A stretch of DNA of 64,000 bases from Portulaca oleracea (GCA_029582165.1 CM055877.1:7493855-7557854); one strand, 5' to 3'. Counted from the first letter of the stretch, positions 38,819 to 52,140 are shown. A program made the numbers and translations. Notes: generated from the letters alone by a model not told the origin.

Positions 38819-40634
38819 AGATTATTGGATTCTAATAATCCCTACTTTCACTCATTGGACAATGGTGGTCTGTACTATCACTTTGTATTCTGGTGGACCA
38901 AAAAAATATATAATTGGATTTGAGTGGGACGACGGCGAGTTCATGCGGTGGTTTTCTGACATGGCATGTTTGGCATGTGTTTGACCGGATTGACTTTAAT
39001 TTTTATTGCCACATCATACACAAAACACATGCCAATAGGTTTTTCTTTTTTTTTAGTCCACGTCATGGCCCCTCCTCTGTTTCTACTTTCTCTCTCTTAT
39101 TTCCTTTTCCTTCTTCTTCCCCGTCTCCCCTCCTCTTTCTCTCTCTATCTCTCTGATTCTTTCTCTTTCTCCTTCTTCTTCCTTCGGTGCGATCTGCACC
39201 TTTCTTCTTCTTCCTTCTTTCTTTATTCTTTCTTCTTCTTTCTCTGTCCCGATTCTTCTTTCTCCCATCTCCTTCTGTCTCCCTTTCTTTGGTTTCTCAC
39301 ATGCACCGACAACCAAAGAACAATTCATTCAACCAGAACAATTCATTCAACCAAAGAACAATTCTTTTTATTCCCCACCCAGAATTGAGGAATCGAGCAT
39401 TCAATCAACCAAAGAACAATTCATTCGGAACATGCAAAGACATTCAATCAGATTCAAACTCAGAAATCAATTGACAATAACAAAAATCGACTATCAATAC
39501 CGAACAAAAACCCAGAATCGAAAGGAAGTAAAAATAGAGATTAGAATTCGGAGAATAAAAGCAAGAATCAACCAAACTTAAATCGAAAGATTTCTTAATC
39601 AAAAGTTTCAGACATTCAAAGTAAAATCTGGAAATGAAATTTGTAAACAAAACGGAAATAAATCTTATTCTAAATTCTAACCCTAGATTTCCGATTCACG
39701 ATTTCGGGGTTGTCACCCCCCAAAAACCGAAACATCTCTGGACATCGACGAACTTATATAATCGCTAAACGTCTTCTTCAAACCCAGATTCACCAAAATC
39801 AGAAACAATCTCGACGAAACCAGAGAAGAATTCACACACAACAATGGGTGTGGTGGTAATCGACGGATCCACGGTGCGTTCCTTCGTAGAAGACACGGCG
39901 GCATTCAACAAAAGCGTCGACGAATGCTTCACCTCTCTCGACCTGAACGGCGACGACACTCTTTGCCGGTCGGAGCTTCGGAAGGCGTTCGAGTCGATGA
40001 AGCTGATCGAGACTCACTACGGCATCTCCCCCTCACCTTCCACGCCGGAGCAACTCTCCGCCTTCTACAACTCCATTTTCGACCAGTTCGACTACGATCA
40101 CAGCGGCACCATTGATCGGGAGGAGTTTCGCTCGGAGATCAGGAAGATCTTGCTCGCTGTTGCCGATGGACTCGGGGAATCGCCGATTCAGATGGTGCTT
40201 GATGATGCCGAGGGGAATTTTCTCCAGCAGGAGGGGCCATGGAGGAGAGAGAAAGGTGCAGATCGCACCGAAGGAAGAAGAAGGAGAAAGAGAAAGAATC
40301 AGAGAGATAGAGAGAGAAAGAGGAGGGAGACGGGGAAGAAGAAGGAAAAGGAAATAAGAGAGAGAAAGTAGAAACAGAGGGGCCATGACGTGGACTAAAA
40401 AAAAAGGAAAAATCTATTGGCATGTGTTTTGTGTATGATGTGGCAATAAAAATTAAAGTCAATCCAGTCAAACACATGCCAAACATGCCATGTCAGAAAA
40501 CCACCGCATGAACTCGCCGACGTCCCACTCAAATCCAATTATATTTTTTTTTGGACCACCAGAATACAAAGCCGATAAGATGCATCACCATCATTCAACG
40601 AATGAAAGTAGGGATTATTAGAATCCAATAATCC
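38819..40634 (+). mobile_element. Pack-MULE carrying an EF-hand gene
   Basis: Terminal inverted repeats of about 385 bp (38819-39204 and 40251-40634), highly alike, ending ggattattggattc. A perfect 10-bp target duplication, tatttaagat, is at 38809-38818 and 40635-40644. There is no transposase. Between the repeats lie about 640 bp of leader-like sequence and a calcium-binding EF-hand frame (39844-40371). Capture of host gene sequence between Mutator-type ends defines a Pack-MULE. Confidence 0.92.
39844..40371 (+). CDS. Captured EF-hand calcium-binding protein with TIR-encoded tail
   Basis: 175-aa open frame. Residues 1-~128 match a small plant calcium-binding EF-hand family, with start MGVVVIDGSTVRSFVED. 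Two canonical EF-hand loops are present: D33-E44 (DLNGDDTLCRSE) and D83-E94 (DYDHSGTIDREE), each with acidic residues at 1, 3 or 5, and 12. The family normally ends soon after the NFLQQ-like segment. Here the frame runs on into the element's right terminal repeat, giving a tail of about 40-45 residues that is almost all Arg, Lys and Glu. The start lies after a leader that may derive from the donor gene's promoter or UTR. It may be expressed as a chimera or be silent. The missing natural stop makes it a truncated copy. Confidence 0.75.
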   Translation: MGVVVIDGSTVRSFVEDTAAFNKSVDECFTSLDLNGDDTLCRSELRKAFESMKLIETHYGISPSPSTPEQLSAFYNSIFDQFDYDHSGTIDREEFRSEIRKILLAVADGLGESPIQMVLDDAEGNFLQQEGPWRREKGADRTEGRRRRKRKNQRDRERKRRETGKKKEKEIRERK

Positions 40635-40644
40635 TATTTAAGAT

Positions 40645-41024
40645 TGTCAAAAATTTGGATACCAATTAAATTTGGGCTTGTACAATGGAAATTGGACCAA
40701 GAAAGTTACACTTGGAACATATTCAAATTTGGATTATGACGACCGGACCTAACCTGGGCGCAAATGTGGACATCTTTGTTTGATATCTGAATGTCTAGAT
40801 AGAGGTTTATTTTTTTCCTTTTTTTCATGAAATCTAAGACGTAGTTAATCAAAACATACCATATCCGCACCAAAACAAGATATCTGATGTTCGTGCCCAA
40901 ATGTCTAGTTGCTCCCCCAGGTTAAGAAAGCATGAAATTAGCCTACAATAATCCATGTTCGGATAGCATTCGATTGTCCCAACAATGTGTCGTAACTCGA
41001 ACTCGTCAACTGCCCTCAGTACAG
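40645..41024. other. Intergenic DNA
   Basis: No gene seen. A few words (aatttgggcttg, aaatttggattatgac) recall the GGGTCGGTCAAATTTGG family, but no ends were found. Confidence 0.35.
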
Positions 41025-41615
41025 TGGTGGATCTAGATATTTAATTTAGGGGTGTCCAATATATTTGTTATTTTATAAATGTTTTTAAAAAATTTTAAAA
41101 ATAAAATTTAAAATAATAAGAATAAATATTTAATGACAGTTCACAAGCTTAACAAAATTTCATATATATCATATAAATACGTGCACCAAGTAATTTAAAA
41201 TTTCACATTAATTAGATATTTATATCTTGAATTTATACACTTAAATTGGAAGAGTTGGGGCTAAGACATGAGTTAGCTTTCAATTTACACAAATCACGCG
41301 CCTAAATGATGACAAATAATTTAACAACATATTCGCACAAATATGGGGAGCCTGAGAGAGAAAATTGATAATGGATATTGACATACACATACCCAATTCA
41401 TTGACCTTTTTTTTAAAAAAAAATAATGTGGTATGTTTTGGGTTGTTGCTAAATTGGACACCACTATTTATGTTTTTTGGAACTTTTTTTAGAGTGTCCA
41501 CTTACTCCAATCAAGACAATTTTATTCCAATCATATTAGAGAATTACAAATTTTTCTTGGACTAAGGGTGTCCAGACACCCATAGGCCATAGCCCCTTAA
41601 CATATCCGCCGATGC
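41025..41615. repeat. Possible DNA-transposon remnant with GTGGATC...GGATCCGCC-like ends
   Basis: acagtggtggatctagatat and taggggtgtccaata on the left loosely mirror ggtgtccagacacccata and cccttaacatatccgcc on the right. This is the text of a common plant repeat class, but the match is poor and no target duplication was found. Confidence 0.3.
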
Positions 41616-42002
41616 CTTAGTATCGGACTACCAGGACGACCTGAGTTGCTAAACTCGAACCTAACTAATCAAGCAATGTCTAATTATTTGAATTTCAAAT
41701 TCAAACCAATTTTTTTTTTTACCAAACCCAAATTTTTTTCGAATCAAACTAAATTAGATTTTAAATTCAAACATTTTTTTGGACAGCCTTATGAGAAATG
41801 GCCTAAATATACCCGTAAAGGCTAGAGGTTTATTGACCCCAAGGGATAGTCCATGAAGCAAATGAGCCATAAAGTTTCAAGTAAGACAATAATATTTCAA
41901 TTTATGAAACACATCTATTTTATTTTATTTTTATATTTTTATTTCATATTCTGAATGACTTCGAGGGAAATTTCATATTTAATGCATCTAATAACAAAGC
42001 AT
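41616..42002. other. Intergenic DNA, possibly an outer, older element
   Basis: ttgaccccaagggatagtcc (about 41834) mirrors ggctatccattggggtcaa (43742-43760) on the far side of the foldback element. An older element of similar type may therefore enclose it. No gene. Confidence 0.3.
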
Positions 42003-42011
42003 AAAAGAATA

Positions 42012-43486
42012 GGGTTATTGACCATGAAGGACGGCCCATGAACCAAAATTACCATGAGGTCTGGCAAGACTTATGGGTCCTTATTTGCAATGATGACTGG
42101 GTTGCCATGTGTGCGATTTTTTTTGGTTCAATGTAAAAACCGGTTGGATTTTTTTAAGTGTAAAAAAGAGGGTTCAATGTAATAATATTAAGAAGAAGAA
42201 GAAGAACACTGCTGAAGAAGACGAAGAAATCGAAGAAGAAGAAGAAGAAATTGAAAAAGAAGAAGAAAGAGAAAGAAGATGATGATGTAGTTACGTTTTT
42301 TTGTTTCTTTGTAATATTTTTCATTTTCACAGTAAAACATCAACAATTTGTATAATTTTTGCATTTGAGAGTAAATTGCTTATTTTTTGTTTCCTTGCAC
42401 TTGTCTACGAATGAATAATGAATTATAATTTCACATAACCTTTCTTCTTCTTCTTCTTCTTCTTCTTCTTCTTCTTCTTCTTCTTCGAATGAATGAATGA
42501 ATGCATAATAGTTCGTCATATATGTTGACCTTGAATAACAATATAGTAAACTTAGGATAACAATATAGTAAACCTTGGAGATTAATATGCCTTGAATATT
42601 AATATGGTAATCCAAGTACATTGCATTAATATGACAATCTCGTATGACACAACACTTTCAATCCATGGAATAAAATACTTTAAAAGTTTTTAATACATAA
42701 TAACCACCAACAATACTACATCCTTGGTCTACTATATTGATATCCAAGAATTACTATATTGATATTATTGTCGGTGGTTATCATGTATTTCAACCGACAA
42801 TAATATCAATATAGTAATCCTTGGTTATCAATATATATAGTAGACCAAAGATGTACTCAGTGTATTTCAACCGACAATAATATCAATATAGTAATCCTTG
42901 GTTATCAATATAGTAGACTAATGATGTACTAAATGTATTGTTGGTGATTATTATGTATTAAAAACTTTTAAAGTATTTTATTCCATGAATTGAAGGTGTT
43001 GTGTCATACAGACATTGTCATATTACTGCAATGTACATGGATTACCATATTAATATTCAAGACATATTAATCTCTAAGGTTTACTATATTGTTATCTTAT
43101 GTTTACTATATTGTTATCCAAGGTCAACATATATGACGAACCATTATGCATTCATTCATTCATTCATTCATTCATTCATTCATTCATTCGAAGAAGAAGA
43201 AGAAGAAGAAGAAGAAGAAGAAGAAGAAGAAGAAAAGGTTATGTGAAATTATAATTCGTTATTCATTCGTAAACTAGTGCAAGGAAACAAAAAATGAGCA
43301 ATTCACTCCCAAATGCAAAAATTATACAAATTGTTAATGTTCTACTTTGAAAATGAAAAATATTACAAAGAAACAAAAAACTCCATCATCATCTTCTTTC
43401 TGTTTCTTCTTCGATTTATTCTTCTTCTTCTTCTTCTTCTTCTTCTTCTTTGATTTCTCCTTTTCTTCTTCTTCTTCTTCTTCTTC

Positions 43487-43532
<46 letters not shown>

Positions 43533-43718
43533 ATTGAACCCTCTTACACTTAAAAAAAATCCAACCGATTTTTACATTGAACAAAAAAAAAAACACACAC
43601 ATGACATACCCAGTCATTATTTTGGGCCCCATGTTTAATTGCAAATAAGGACTTTGGGGTCTTGGGGAGACCTTGAAGAAATTATCCTTACTGGGCCGTC
43701 CTTCATGGTCAATAACCC
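42012..43718. mobile_element. Foldback Mutator-like element, about 1.7-kb hairpin
   Basis: Begins gggttattgaccatgaagg and ends with its complement. A perfect 9-bp target duplication, aaaagaata, is at 42003-42011 and 43719-43727. The left arm (42012 to about 42772) and right arm (about 42877 to 43718) are complementary almost throughout, with a loop of only about 100 bp. Both arms carry GAA/TTC tracts (42442-42486, 43191-43232, 43420-43487), the right arm also an ATTC run (43149-43188) and a TTA run (43488-43531). No coding capacity. Confidence 0.9.
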
Positions 43719-43829
43719 AAAAGAATAAAAATGATATTTTGGGCTATCCATTGGGGTCAACAAGGCTGAAATCCTAAAATAATCCAAAAGAAAAGAGAAT
43801 CAATCATACTAGAAAAAAAATGTATCAAA

Positions 43830-43965
43830 TCAACAAAAAGCCCAGGAAATCACAAACCGCCCAACTAAATGTATCAAAGCCCAACTAAAAGCACCGGTGA
43901 ATCTGAGCCGTCCATCCTAGGGCTCGCACTTTGTGCTTTTGTGCCTACGTTTTAAACCCTAAAAC
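43830..43965 (+). promoter_or_regulatory. RPL13 promoter with telo box and site II-like motifs
   Basis: aaaccctaa at 43954-43962 is a telo box, typical just around the start of plant ribosomal protein genes. Upstream are several agcccaac/agccca words (near 43839, 43858 and 43877), the reverse of the TGGGCY site II element. Both motifs are known to drive growth-linked expression of translation genes. The foldback element ends about 240 bp upstream. Confidence 0.6.
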
Positions 43966-45030
43966 CATTGCCATTGACGACTCTTTCTGCCAGTCACCAT
44001 TCTCTCAACTCATCCATTCCCACCTCCAGGTACTCCCTCCCTCCCTCTCTCTTTCTCTCTCTACTTCCTCGACTTTGTTCATCTACTCATTCGCCGAACT
44101 CTTCTTTAATTGAGGATACATGTATTGTGATTGTGTCAGGTTTTCTGTTTCATTCTTGTTGAGTATATGAACATGTGTGGTGATGTCGAAATTTTCAGAT
44201 TAGGGTTTAGATTTTGATTTTGGTGTGCATGGTACTTGATTTCGCGTTGGATTTGCAAATTCAGGATTTTGAGACGACGTCATGCCTAATTTTTGGCGAT
44301 GGAAGGTACTGAAATGGTTGAAGTTTTGCTAGGTTTGAGTTATTTTGAGATTGTGTATGGTTAGAGTTCTTTTTTGTGCGATCTTCGACTCTTTGATGTG
44401 TGTAGCTTAGTGTATCTTTTTGATGTGCAAATGCTAAGTTGTGTAGTCAGTATTGCTCATGTGGTAGTTTGATGCTCTCTGTAAGTAGAGCTCTGTAATG
44501 TCGAGATTAGTATATGTGACCTCAATAAGGACCTGATGGGATTTGATATTTTCATATAGGCCACTTGTGTGCAGTGGGTTTGAACTTAAATTACATTTGG
44601 TAGTGTGTGATGCAGAGCAATATTGATCGATTGCAGAAAATTGGTCTATTTTCTTCTGTTTGATTGTTTCACAATCTATTCCATTGCATTCTGACAAACA
44701 TAACTATTGTTTTAGGTATCCAGGATGTCATAACTGTAGCTAGATAGATAGATGAATTCATTATCACCTAGCGACGCTATCCATTTGAAATGTGATGTCG
44801 AATGACAATAATCCGATGTTTCATTGGAAGTAATTGTGGGTCTTGTTAGATAGAAAGCTCTAACTGTTAGATAGTAATGGCTGTGGATCCAATATCCTAA
44901 GGAATTCCTAGTGTCACTTTTGATATATTGTGAAATCATATTGAAACTTTTGCTCGTTTTTTTGTTTAAGAAAGAGTATGTCGCATTATGTTGCTGGGTT
45001 TCTTAGTTTGTTAGTTTCCACAGGTAAGTC

Positions 45031-47084
<2,054 letters not shown>

Positions 47085-47746
47085 GAAGCTGGCCTGTTAG
47101 GGAATTTCGGAGACTTAGTTATAATTTTGGCCTTGGTTTTGTGCTTATTATGGTCTTATTGTCATTGTCATTATACTGTAAGACTCGGGTAGTGGTTTGT
47201 TTTGAAGAACAGATTTTGACTCTTCCCTATCGAATCTCGAATGCATTGTGCCAATGGAGTTCTTGGGGTTCAAAATTAGGTTATATGATGTGTTTTATGC
47301 CGTGATGCTCTTTGTTGTCAACAGCCTATCTTTGTTGTGGTCAGGTTATTCTTTGCTTGGATGACTTGAGTTGTTCTTGCTTTCTCTTAGAGCATATTTA
47401 TGTTGCCATAAATGTTAAATCTCATCTATACAAAACTTATTTTCCAATGGTGATTTTAAGTTAAGTTTTTGCAAACTACTCATTCCTATATAGAAGTGTT
47501 TACATATTGATCTAAGTCTTAGAAAATTTACCATTATGAATAGGTTGTTGAAGCTGCTTTACTTACACAATCTCTTTGGGACAAGTAATAGAATTGGTTT
47601 TTGGCAGCTCAATTAGAGAAAATCTTATGGATGGAGATGGTTAATGGGGGTAGTTCGAGTGTTGAGGATATGGTAGGTTTTTTTGGGTAAAAAAGAAGTT
47701 GTGGCTTGTAGTTTATTGGCTAATTGGAAGGCCAAATTAGCCATTA
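47085..47746. other. RPL13 3' UTR and intergenic DNA
   Basis: The first ~250 bp are probably RPL13 3' UTR. No further gene seen up to the Stowaway element. Confidence 0.4.
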
Positions 47747-48004
47747 CTCTCCTCCGTTCCATATTAACTGTCGCCTTTGGAAATTGTGCAGTCAAACTAA
47801 AAAAAATTTGACCATAAATTTCTCAATATATATAATGAGTTGTTATATATAATTACCACCATTAGATTCATGTTGAAAAATACTATCATAAAAGTATAAT
47901 ATTACAATTGTTAAGAACATATTATGTAAGAAATTATCAGTTAAAGAATGACATTGGAGACCGTGAAAGTAAAAATTATGACAATTAATATGGAACGGAG
48001 GGAG
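47747..48004. mobile_element. Stowaway MITE (family S2)
   Basis: Ends ctcctccgttccatattaac and taatatggaacggagggag, flanked by TA. The interior (gaccataaatttctcaatat, aaaagtataatattac) is shared with 56128-56337 and with the fragment at the right window edge. Confidence 0.88.
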
Positions 48005-48918
48005 TATAAAATATAAAGTGTTTGTTTGAACTTTGAGTAACAAAAATGAAGGAAAAGGTGGATAGTTTGATAATAAAGAGTTGCTTCCACCTAACCCACC
48101 TAAGGCTGAGAAGGAGACATACTCTTAGATGTGTTTTTTGATTGGATTGACTAGTTGGAGCCTCAAGAAGTTATTGATTTGGAGATTCATGAATTGGAGG
48201 GTTTAAAGGTTATTCACGAAGAAGAGAAAGTGCACAAGGTAGAAAAAGAACTTCTAGAGGAGAGAGAGAGTTGAGAAGCAAAACGGAGGAAAAATGGACA
48301 TTCAAGGGAAAATTCAGTGCAAAAATAAGGACAAGTTTGTCTTTTTTTCACAAATTTTGGTCAGAAATAAGTGAAAGTTGTCGGAATGTCACCATGAGTC
48401 AGTAAACAAAAAATGTATGGGACGTTCAAGTACATTCCAAGATGTACGCACAGTAGTAACTCAAAATATATGGGTAAGTTTGATAAATAGTGAATTAAAT
48501 ATTATAACTTATCAACTTTTACCATAACTTAGGTGTACGTGAGGATTTTTGACCGAGCAAGTAGTAACTCAATATTTCGTTGTAATTATATAAGGTAAAC
48601 ATCCGTGCATGGTGTTATGTAAGCAGTAAGATTGAATAAGTTTGGTAAATTTGGGATCCCAAATATTTTAATTACTCAATTTTTACCCTAGCTAGATTAG
48701 TTGAATTTAGCCGCTTAACTTTTCTGGCGAACTAAAAGCTAGTGAGGATATATCACAAAATGCAATATTAAAGATATGAATAATTGAAAGGAATATTGCA
48801 TGCCTGGGTTATTAAATAGATAGTACTGTAAATCGGTAATAATAAGATTATGACTGCATGTTTCAGGGAAATTGTATATATGTACAAGTGCAAAGCTTTG
48901 TTTTTGGCAAATTGTTTA
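48005..48918. other. Intergenic DNA
   Basis: No open frame with coding character. A stretch near 48140-48280 reads like a diverged coding fragment (gagcctcaagaagttattg, gaagaagagaaagtgc) but has stops in all frames and no recognisable family. Confidence 0.35.
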
Positions 48919-49355
48919 CTACTCTTTCCGTCTCATATTATTTTGTTACCCTAATTAATTTTTCTTTTTCCCACAATATTTGTCATTTTAAAATCTCAAT
49001 AACATATACTCGCTTATATTTCTTTTATTTAACCAACTTTATCCTTTCCTTTTCATTGTTATACAACTATTCTCTCTTTAACATAGTTATTAAAATCTCG
49101 ATTTTGATCTAAACGAACGATTTTATGATCCAAAATCCTCGATGCGATTTTACTATGTACATTACGATCCACAATTCTGCATGGGTTAATTCTGATCCTA
49201 ACTATCCAATAAATTTGAATTAGAAGCTCAATTCTAGCAACCTTACTCTCTAGCATCACTATGCAAAACAATCCAACTAACCATCTTACTACTTTTTGTT
49301 GATTTTTGTGTTTTTCTCATAATGTGACTTATAACTTGGAATAGAGGGAATACTA
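48919..49355. mobile_element. Stowaway-like MITE split by another repeat
   Basis: ctctttccgtctcatattat at the left and tataacttggaatagagggaat at the right look like Stowaway ends. A second repeat (49082-49245) sits inside it. Confidence 0.5.
49082..49245 (+). repeat. Dispersed repeat with ATAGTTATTAAAAT end, copy 2
   Basis: Matches 13790-13955 in reverse complement (catagttattaaaatctcgat, gatgcgatttta, gaagctcaattcta). It is nested in the Stowaway-like element, so it was the later insertion. Confidence 0.55.
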
Positions 49356-49821
49356 AGTTTGGTTGGATGTCAACTTGTGAAAGTACCAATACCATTGTGA
49401 CTATTGGAAACATTCTTTCTTTTATTTTTCTTCAAATCTTATTCTTTGCCATAGCCCATAATGCATCTTCTAGGTTGAGTAGGAAGAATATATAGTTCCT
49501 AATTCTTATAGGGTTGGGGCTAGCAGATCACATTTTATCTGTGAAATAATATTTGTACATCAATAACATTCAAGTGAGTATTAAACCAAGAGTTTGACAA
49601 GCTAGGCGTATTAGTTTTCTAGTTGGTTATGTCGGTATAGCTTACAGAGAATAACTCTTTTCTTCTCTCATGTAGTATAGAGAAAATATAACTCTTTATT
49701 GGGCACTATCTTTAATCTGGGCATTATGCCTTCCCACCCTCTTTCAGGAAGTAGTTGATTTGCTCTATACATGTAGATTACATTGATTTTCAATCTTTCT
49801 TTTATCCGAAAATAATCAATT
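49356..49821. other. Intergenic DNA
   Basis: No gene or clear repeat seen. Confidence 0.35.
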
Positions 49822-49834
49822 AATAGCTTCAACC

Positions 49835-50193
49835 TTTTTTTTTTTTTTTTACAGTTCGGGTAAAGGAGAGATACAAAAGAATTTAGGAGACCCTTCTTTC
49901 AAGCGTCTACCTAAGTTATCATGAAACAAAATAAAAGAAACACAGAATCAGGGCTTTGGATGTAGTGCCCCTTATTTGCTATCCAATCTACTGCCATGTT
50001 AGCTTCTCGAAACAGGCGTTTTACCGAAAAAGCCTCACAGAGTTGAAGATAATTTTAGACATCTCTAATAGTCATGTCTATCTGCCACGGAGTTTTAAAG
50101 CGCTCTTGAATTGCTCGAACAAGGATAAGGTTGTCACTTTCAACATGAATTTTCTTGAAATAAGTTTGGATAGCCTGCTCCAACACAAACTTA
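49835..50193 (-). pseudogene. 5'-truncated LINE fragment, RNase H domain remnant
   Basis: On the minus strand it ends with a 16-nt poly(A) (poly-T at 49835-49850). A 13-bp target duplication, aatagcYtcaacc, lies at 49822-49834 and 50194-50206 with one mismatch. Both are signs of target-primed reverse transcription. Minus-strand conceptual translation gives HVESDNLILVRAIQ and then REAN-type text (NMAVDWIANKGH), the C-terminal RNase H fold of plant LINEs. Stops and frame changes interrupt it, so it is dead. Confidence 0.75.
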
Positions 50194-50206
50194 AATAGCC
50201 TCAACC

Positions 50207-50535
50207 TATCTACAACAATGAATGTACATTATGAGCTCGTTGCCCCTTAGATTTTCATGGCCTATGGAGAAGTAGCATTGAATATGTACCTTGGAAGTAA
50301 TAGAATGAAAAAGGTAAGTCTCTTATGTCCCTTTTTATTTTTAAGTGCATTTACCCTCAAAGACAAGACCATTGAAATAATGCTCATCACTCTTCTAAGG
50401 TTGTCTACTCATGAAGAGTTCTTCAACACATTAGTAATCTATTCTTTTGTGTAAAGTGAAAATATGAAATAATGCTCATCATAGGTGGATCAAGTTATTA
50501 TTTCACTACACAAAAGAAAAAAAAGGAGAGCCTAA
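50207..50535. other. Intergenic DNA
   Basis: A short open frame at 50257-50454 has no recognisable features. aataatgctcatca and actcttctaaggttg-like text occurs twice (50377 and 50469), suggesting a small duplication. No gene assigned. Confidence 0.3.
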
Positions 50536-50843
50536 GGCCTGTTCTTTTATGCTTTTATGCATGAATTTGCCGATGCGGTAAGTTGCGGCGAGTTGCAGTG
50601 GATTGCGGTAAGTTGCGGTGGAAATAATAGATGAGTATTGAAATAATTTTTATTAGAAAATATATTAAGTAATAAATGAGTTGCGGTGGATTGTGGTAAG
50701 TTGCGGTGGAAATAATTTTGTGGATTTTAAATAATTTTATGAATTTTGTGGAAATATGTTAAATAAAAAAATAAATGATAATTTGTGGTAAGTTACGGTA
50801 AATTGCGGTGAGGTAACTTGCGATGCCGCATAAAAGAACGATC
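50536..50843. mobile_element. Harbinger/Tourist-like MITE (family H), copy 3
   Basis: 308 bp, from ggcctgttcttttatgc to gcataaaagaacgatc, with TAA duplications at 50533-50535 and 50844-50846. The interior is a string of ttgcggtaagttgcggtgga words. Confidence 0.82.
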
Positions 50844-51289
50844 TAAATGACCCTCATTTGATAAACCGAAAAAATTGCTCAGGGGTGCCATACATTCTTC
50901 AAAAGTGACTATTTGGGGACCACATTATTTTTTTTTACTCGTTGGGGACCAGATTGTGGTCAAAATTGGCTGGTTGGGTATTTTCCGGCAAAAATAGCTG
51001 GAAACAATGAAAAGACTTAAATACCCCTTGACTTATGTGTGAAAAGTCCAGTTTGGCCCTGTAATTTCAGAGTTTAAGTTTCGATATTTCAAACTACCAT
51101 TTGAGTTCTGTCTGTTAGAAGTTGGACCAAGCAGAAGCTTGAATGTTTTATGTAAACATTCCTCCCTGGCATTAACTTGTATGATACAATTTTGGATGCA
51201 CCATTCGTTGCCTTCTTCATATCTAGGAGCTTATTTACATTTTAAGGCTGTACAGAAACAGTAATTGCTTTATTGCCGGTTGATTACAG

Positions 51290-51892
51290 AAGAGTAGATG
51301 GGGAAGCTTCTGGAGTTCATACTGGTGTTTCGGGTCCCCAAAAACCAGCAAAAGAATCACCCATGCTACACTTGTTCCTGAACCCACTGTATCTGACAGC
51401 GTAATGGGAGTTTCAGACAACCCGAACCCCACAATCTCCAGTTCTCTACCTTTCATTGCCCCTCCATCCTCTCCTTTTCTTCAATCAGATCCCTCCACCG
51501 CAATCCATTCACCTAACGGTTTGCTAACCCTAACTTCTCCCTCTGTAACTCCCGATTCTTGCCCTAAGCGGTCCCACATTTTCACCCTCGGTCCTTACGC
51601 CCATGAAACCCAGCTGGTCTCACCCCCAGTATTTTCTGGCTTGACGACGGCTGCTGTAACTCCTACCCCTGAACCCATGCACCTAACAACTCCCTCATCA
51701 CCTGAAGTGCCATTTGCTCAGTTGCTTACTTCCTCGCTTAACAATGCTCAGAGGAATAGTTATCGTCTCGTTTCACCTGGGTCGGCGAATTCAGCATCTG
51801 GTGCATCTTCTCCATACCCTCAATGGCACCCGGTTCTTGAGTTTCCCATGGTAGACGCTTCAAAGTTGTTCGACTCGAAATTCGAAAGATTT
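51290..51892 (+). pseudogene. Captured hydroxyproline-rich glycoprotein family gene fragment
   Basis: After an acceptor (ttgattacag|aag) at 51289, one frame stays open for about 200 codons. It reads KSRWGSFWSSYWCFGSPKTS, then RITHATLVPEP, SLPFIAPPSSPFLQSDPS, GPYAHETQLVSPPVFS and LTTPSSPEVPFAQLLTSSL. This is the N-terminal half of a conserved plant Pro/Ser-rich family annotated as hydroxyproline-rich glycoprotein family protein. An internal ATG (51404) begins a 164-codon frame. The fragment stops at the junction with the tyrosyl-tRNA synthetase piece. The retained splice site upstream shows that genomic DNA, not a cDNA, was captured. Confidence 0.75.
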
Positions 51893-52140
51893 TGCTGAAT
51901 TTACTGAATTTAGCTACCAATTGTTGCAAGGGTATGATTTTGTGCATTTGTATAAGAATGAAGGGATTAGTGTTCAGATTGGAGGGAGTGATCAATGGGG
52001 GAATATAACAGCTGGGACCGAGTTAATTCGAAAGATTTTGCAGGTTGAAGGGCTTATGGGCTCACCTTTCCTTTTCTTCTGAAGAGTGATGGGACAAAGT
52101 TTGGGAAATCTGAAGAGGGTGCAATTTCGTCACTATGGAG
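51893..52140 (+). pseudogene. Captured tyrosyl-tRNA synthetase fragment (organellar type)
   Basis: In one frame it reads [20 protein letters not shown], then [20 protein letters not shown] and [15 protein letters not shown] shift then gives SDGTKFGKSE in another frame. GGSDQWGN is the conserved tyrosine-binding segment and KFGKS is the class I KMSKS-type loop of bacterial-type TyrRS, used in plastids and mitochondria. The 5' part of the enzyme is missing and a small deletion breaks the frame near 52070, so it cannot be an active enzyme. Confidence 0.78.

Noticed and set aside
39318..39425. Repeated caaagaacaattcattc words, looking array-like
   Set aside because: Irregular short direct repeats in plant transposon cargo with no regular spacers. 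A CRISPR array is not credible here.
43347..43644. Open frames coding runs of Phe, Ser, Tyr, Asn or Lys
   Set aside because: They are translations of TTC and TTA microsatellites in the foldback transposon, not genes.
48140..48300. Possible exon with gaagaagagaaagtgc
   Set aside because: Stops in every frame, no splice structure and no recognisable family.
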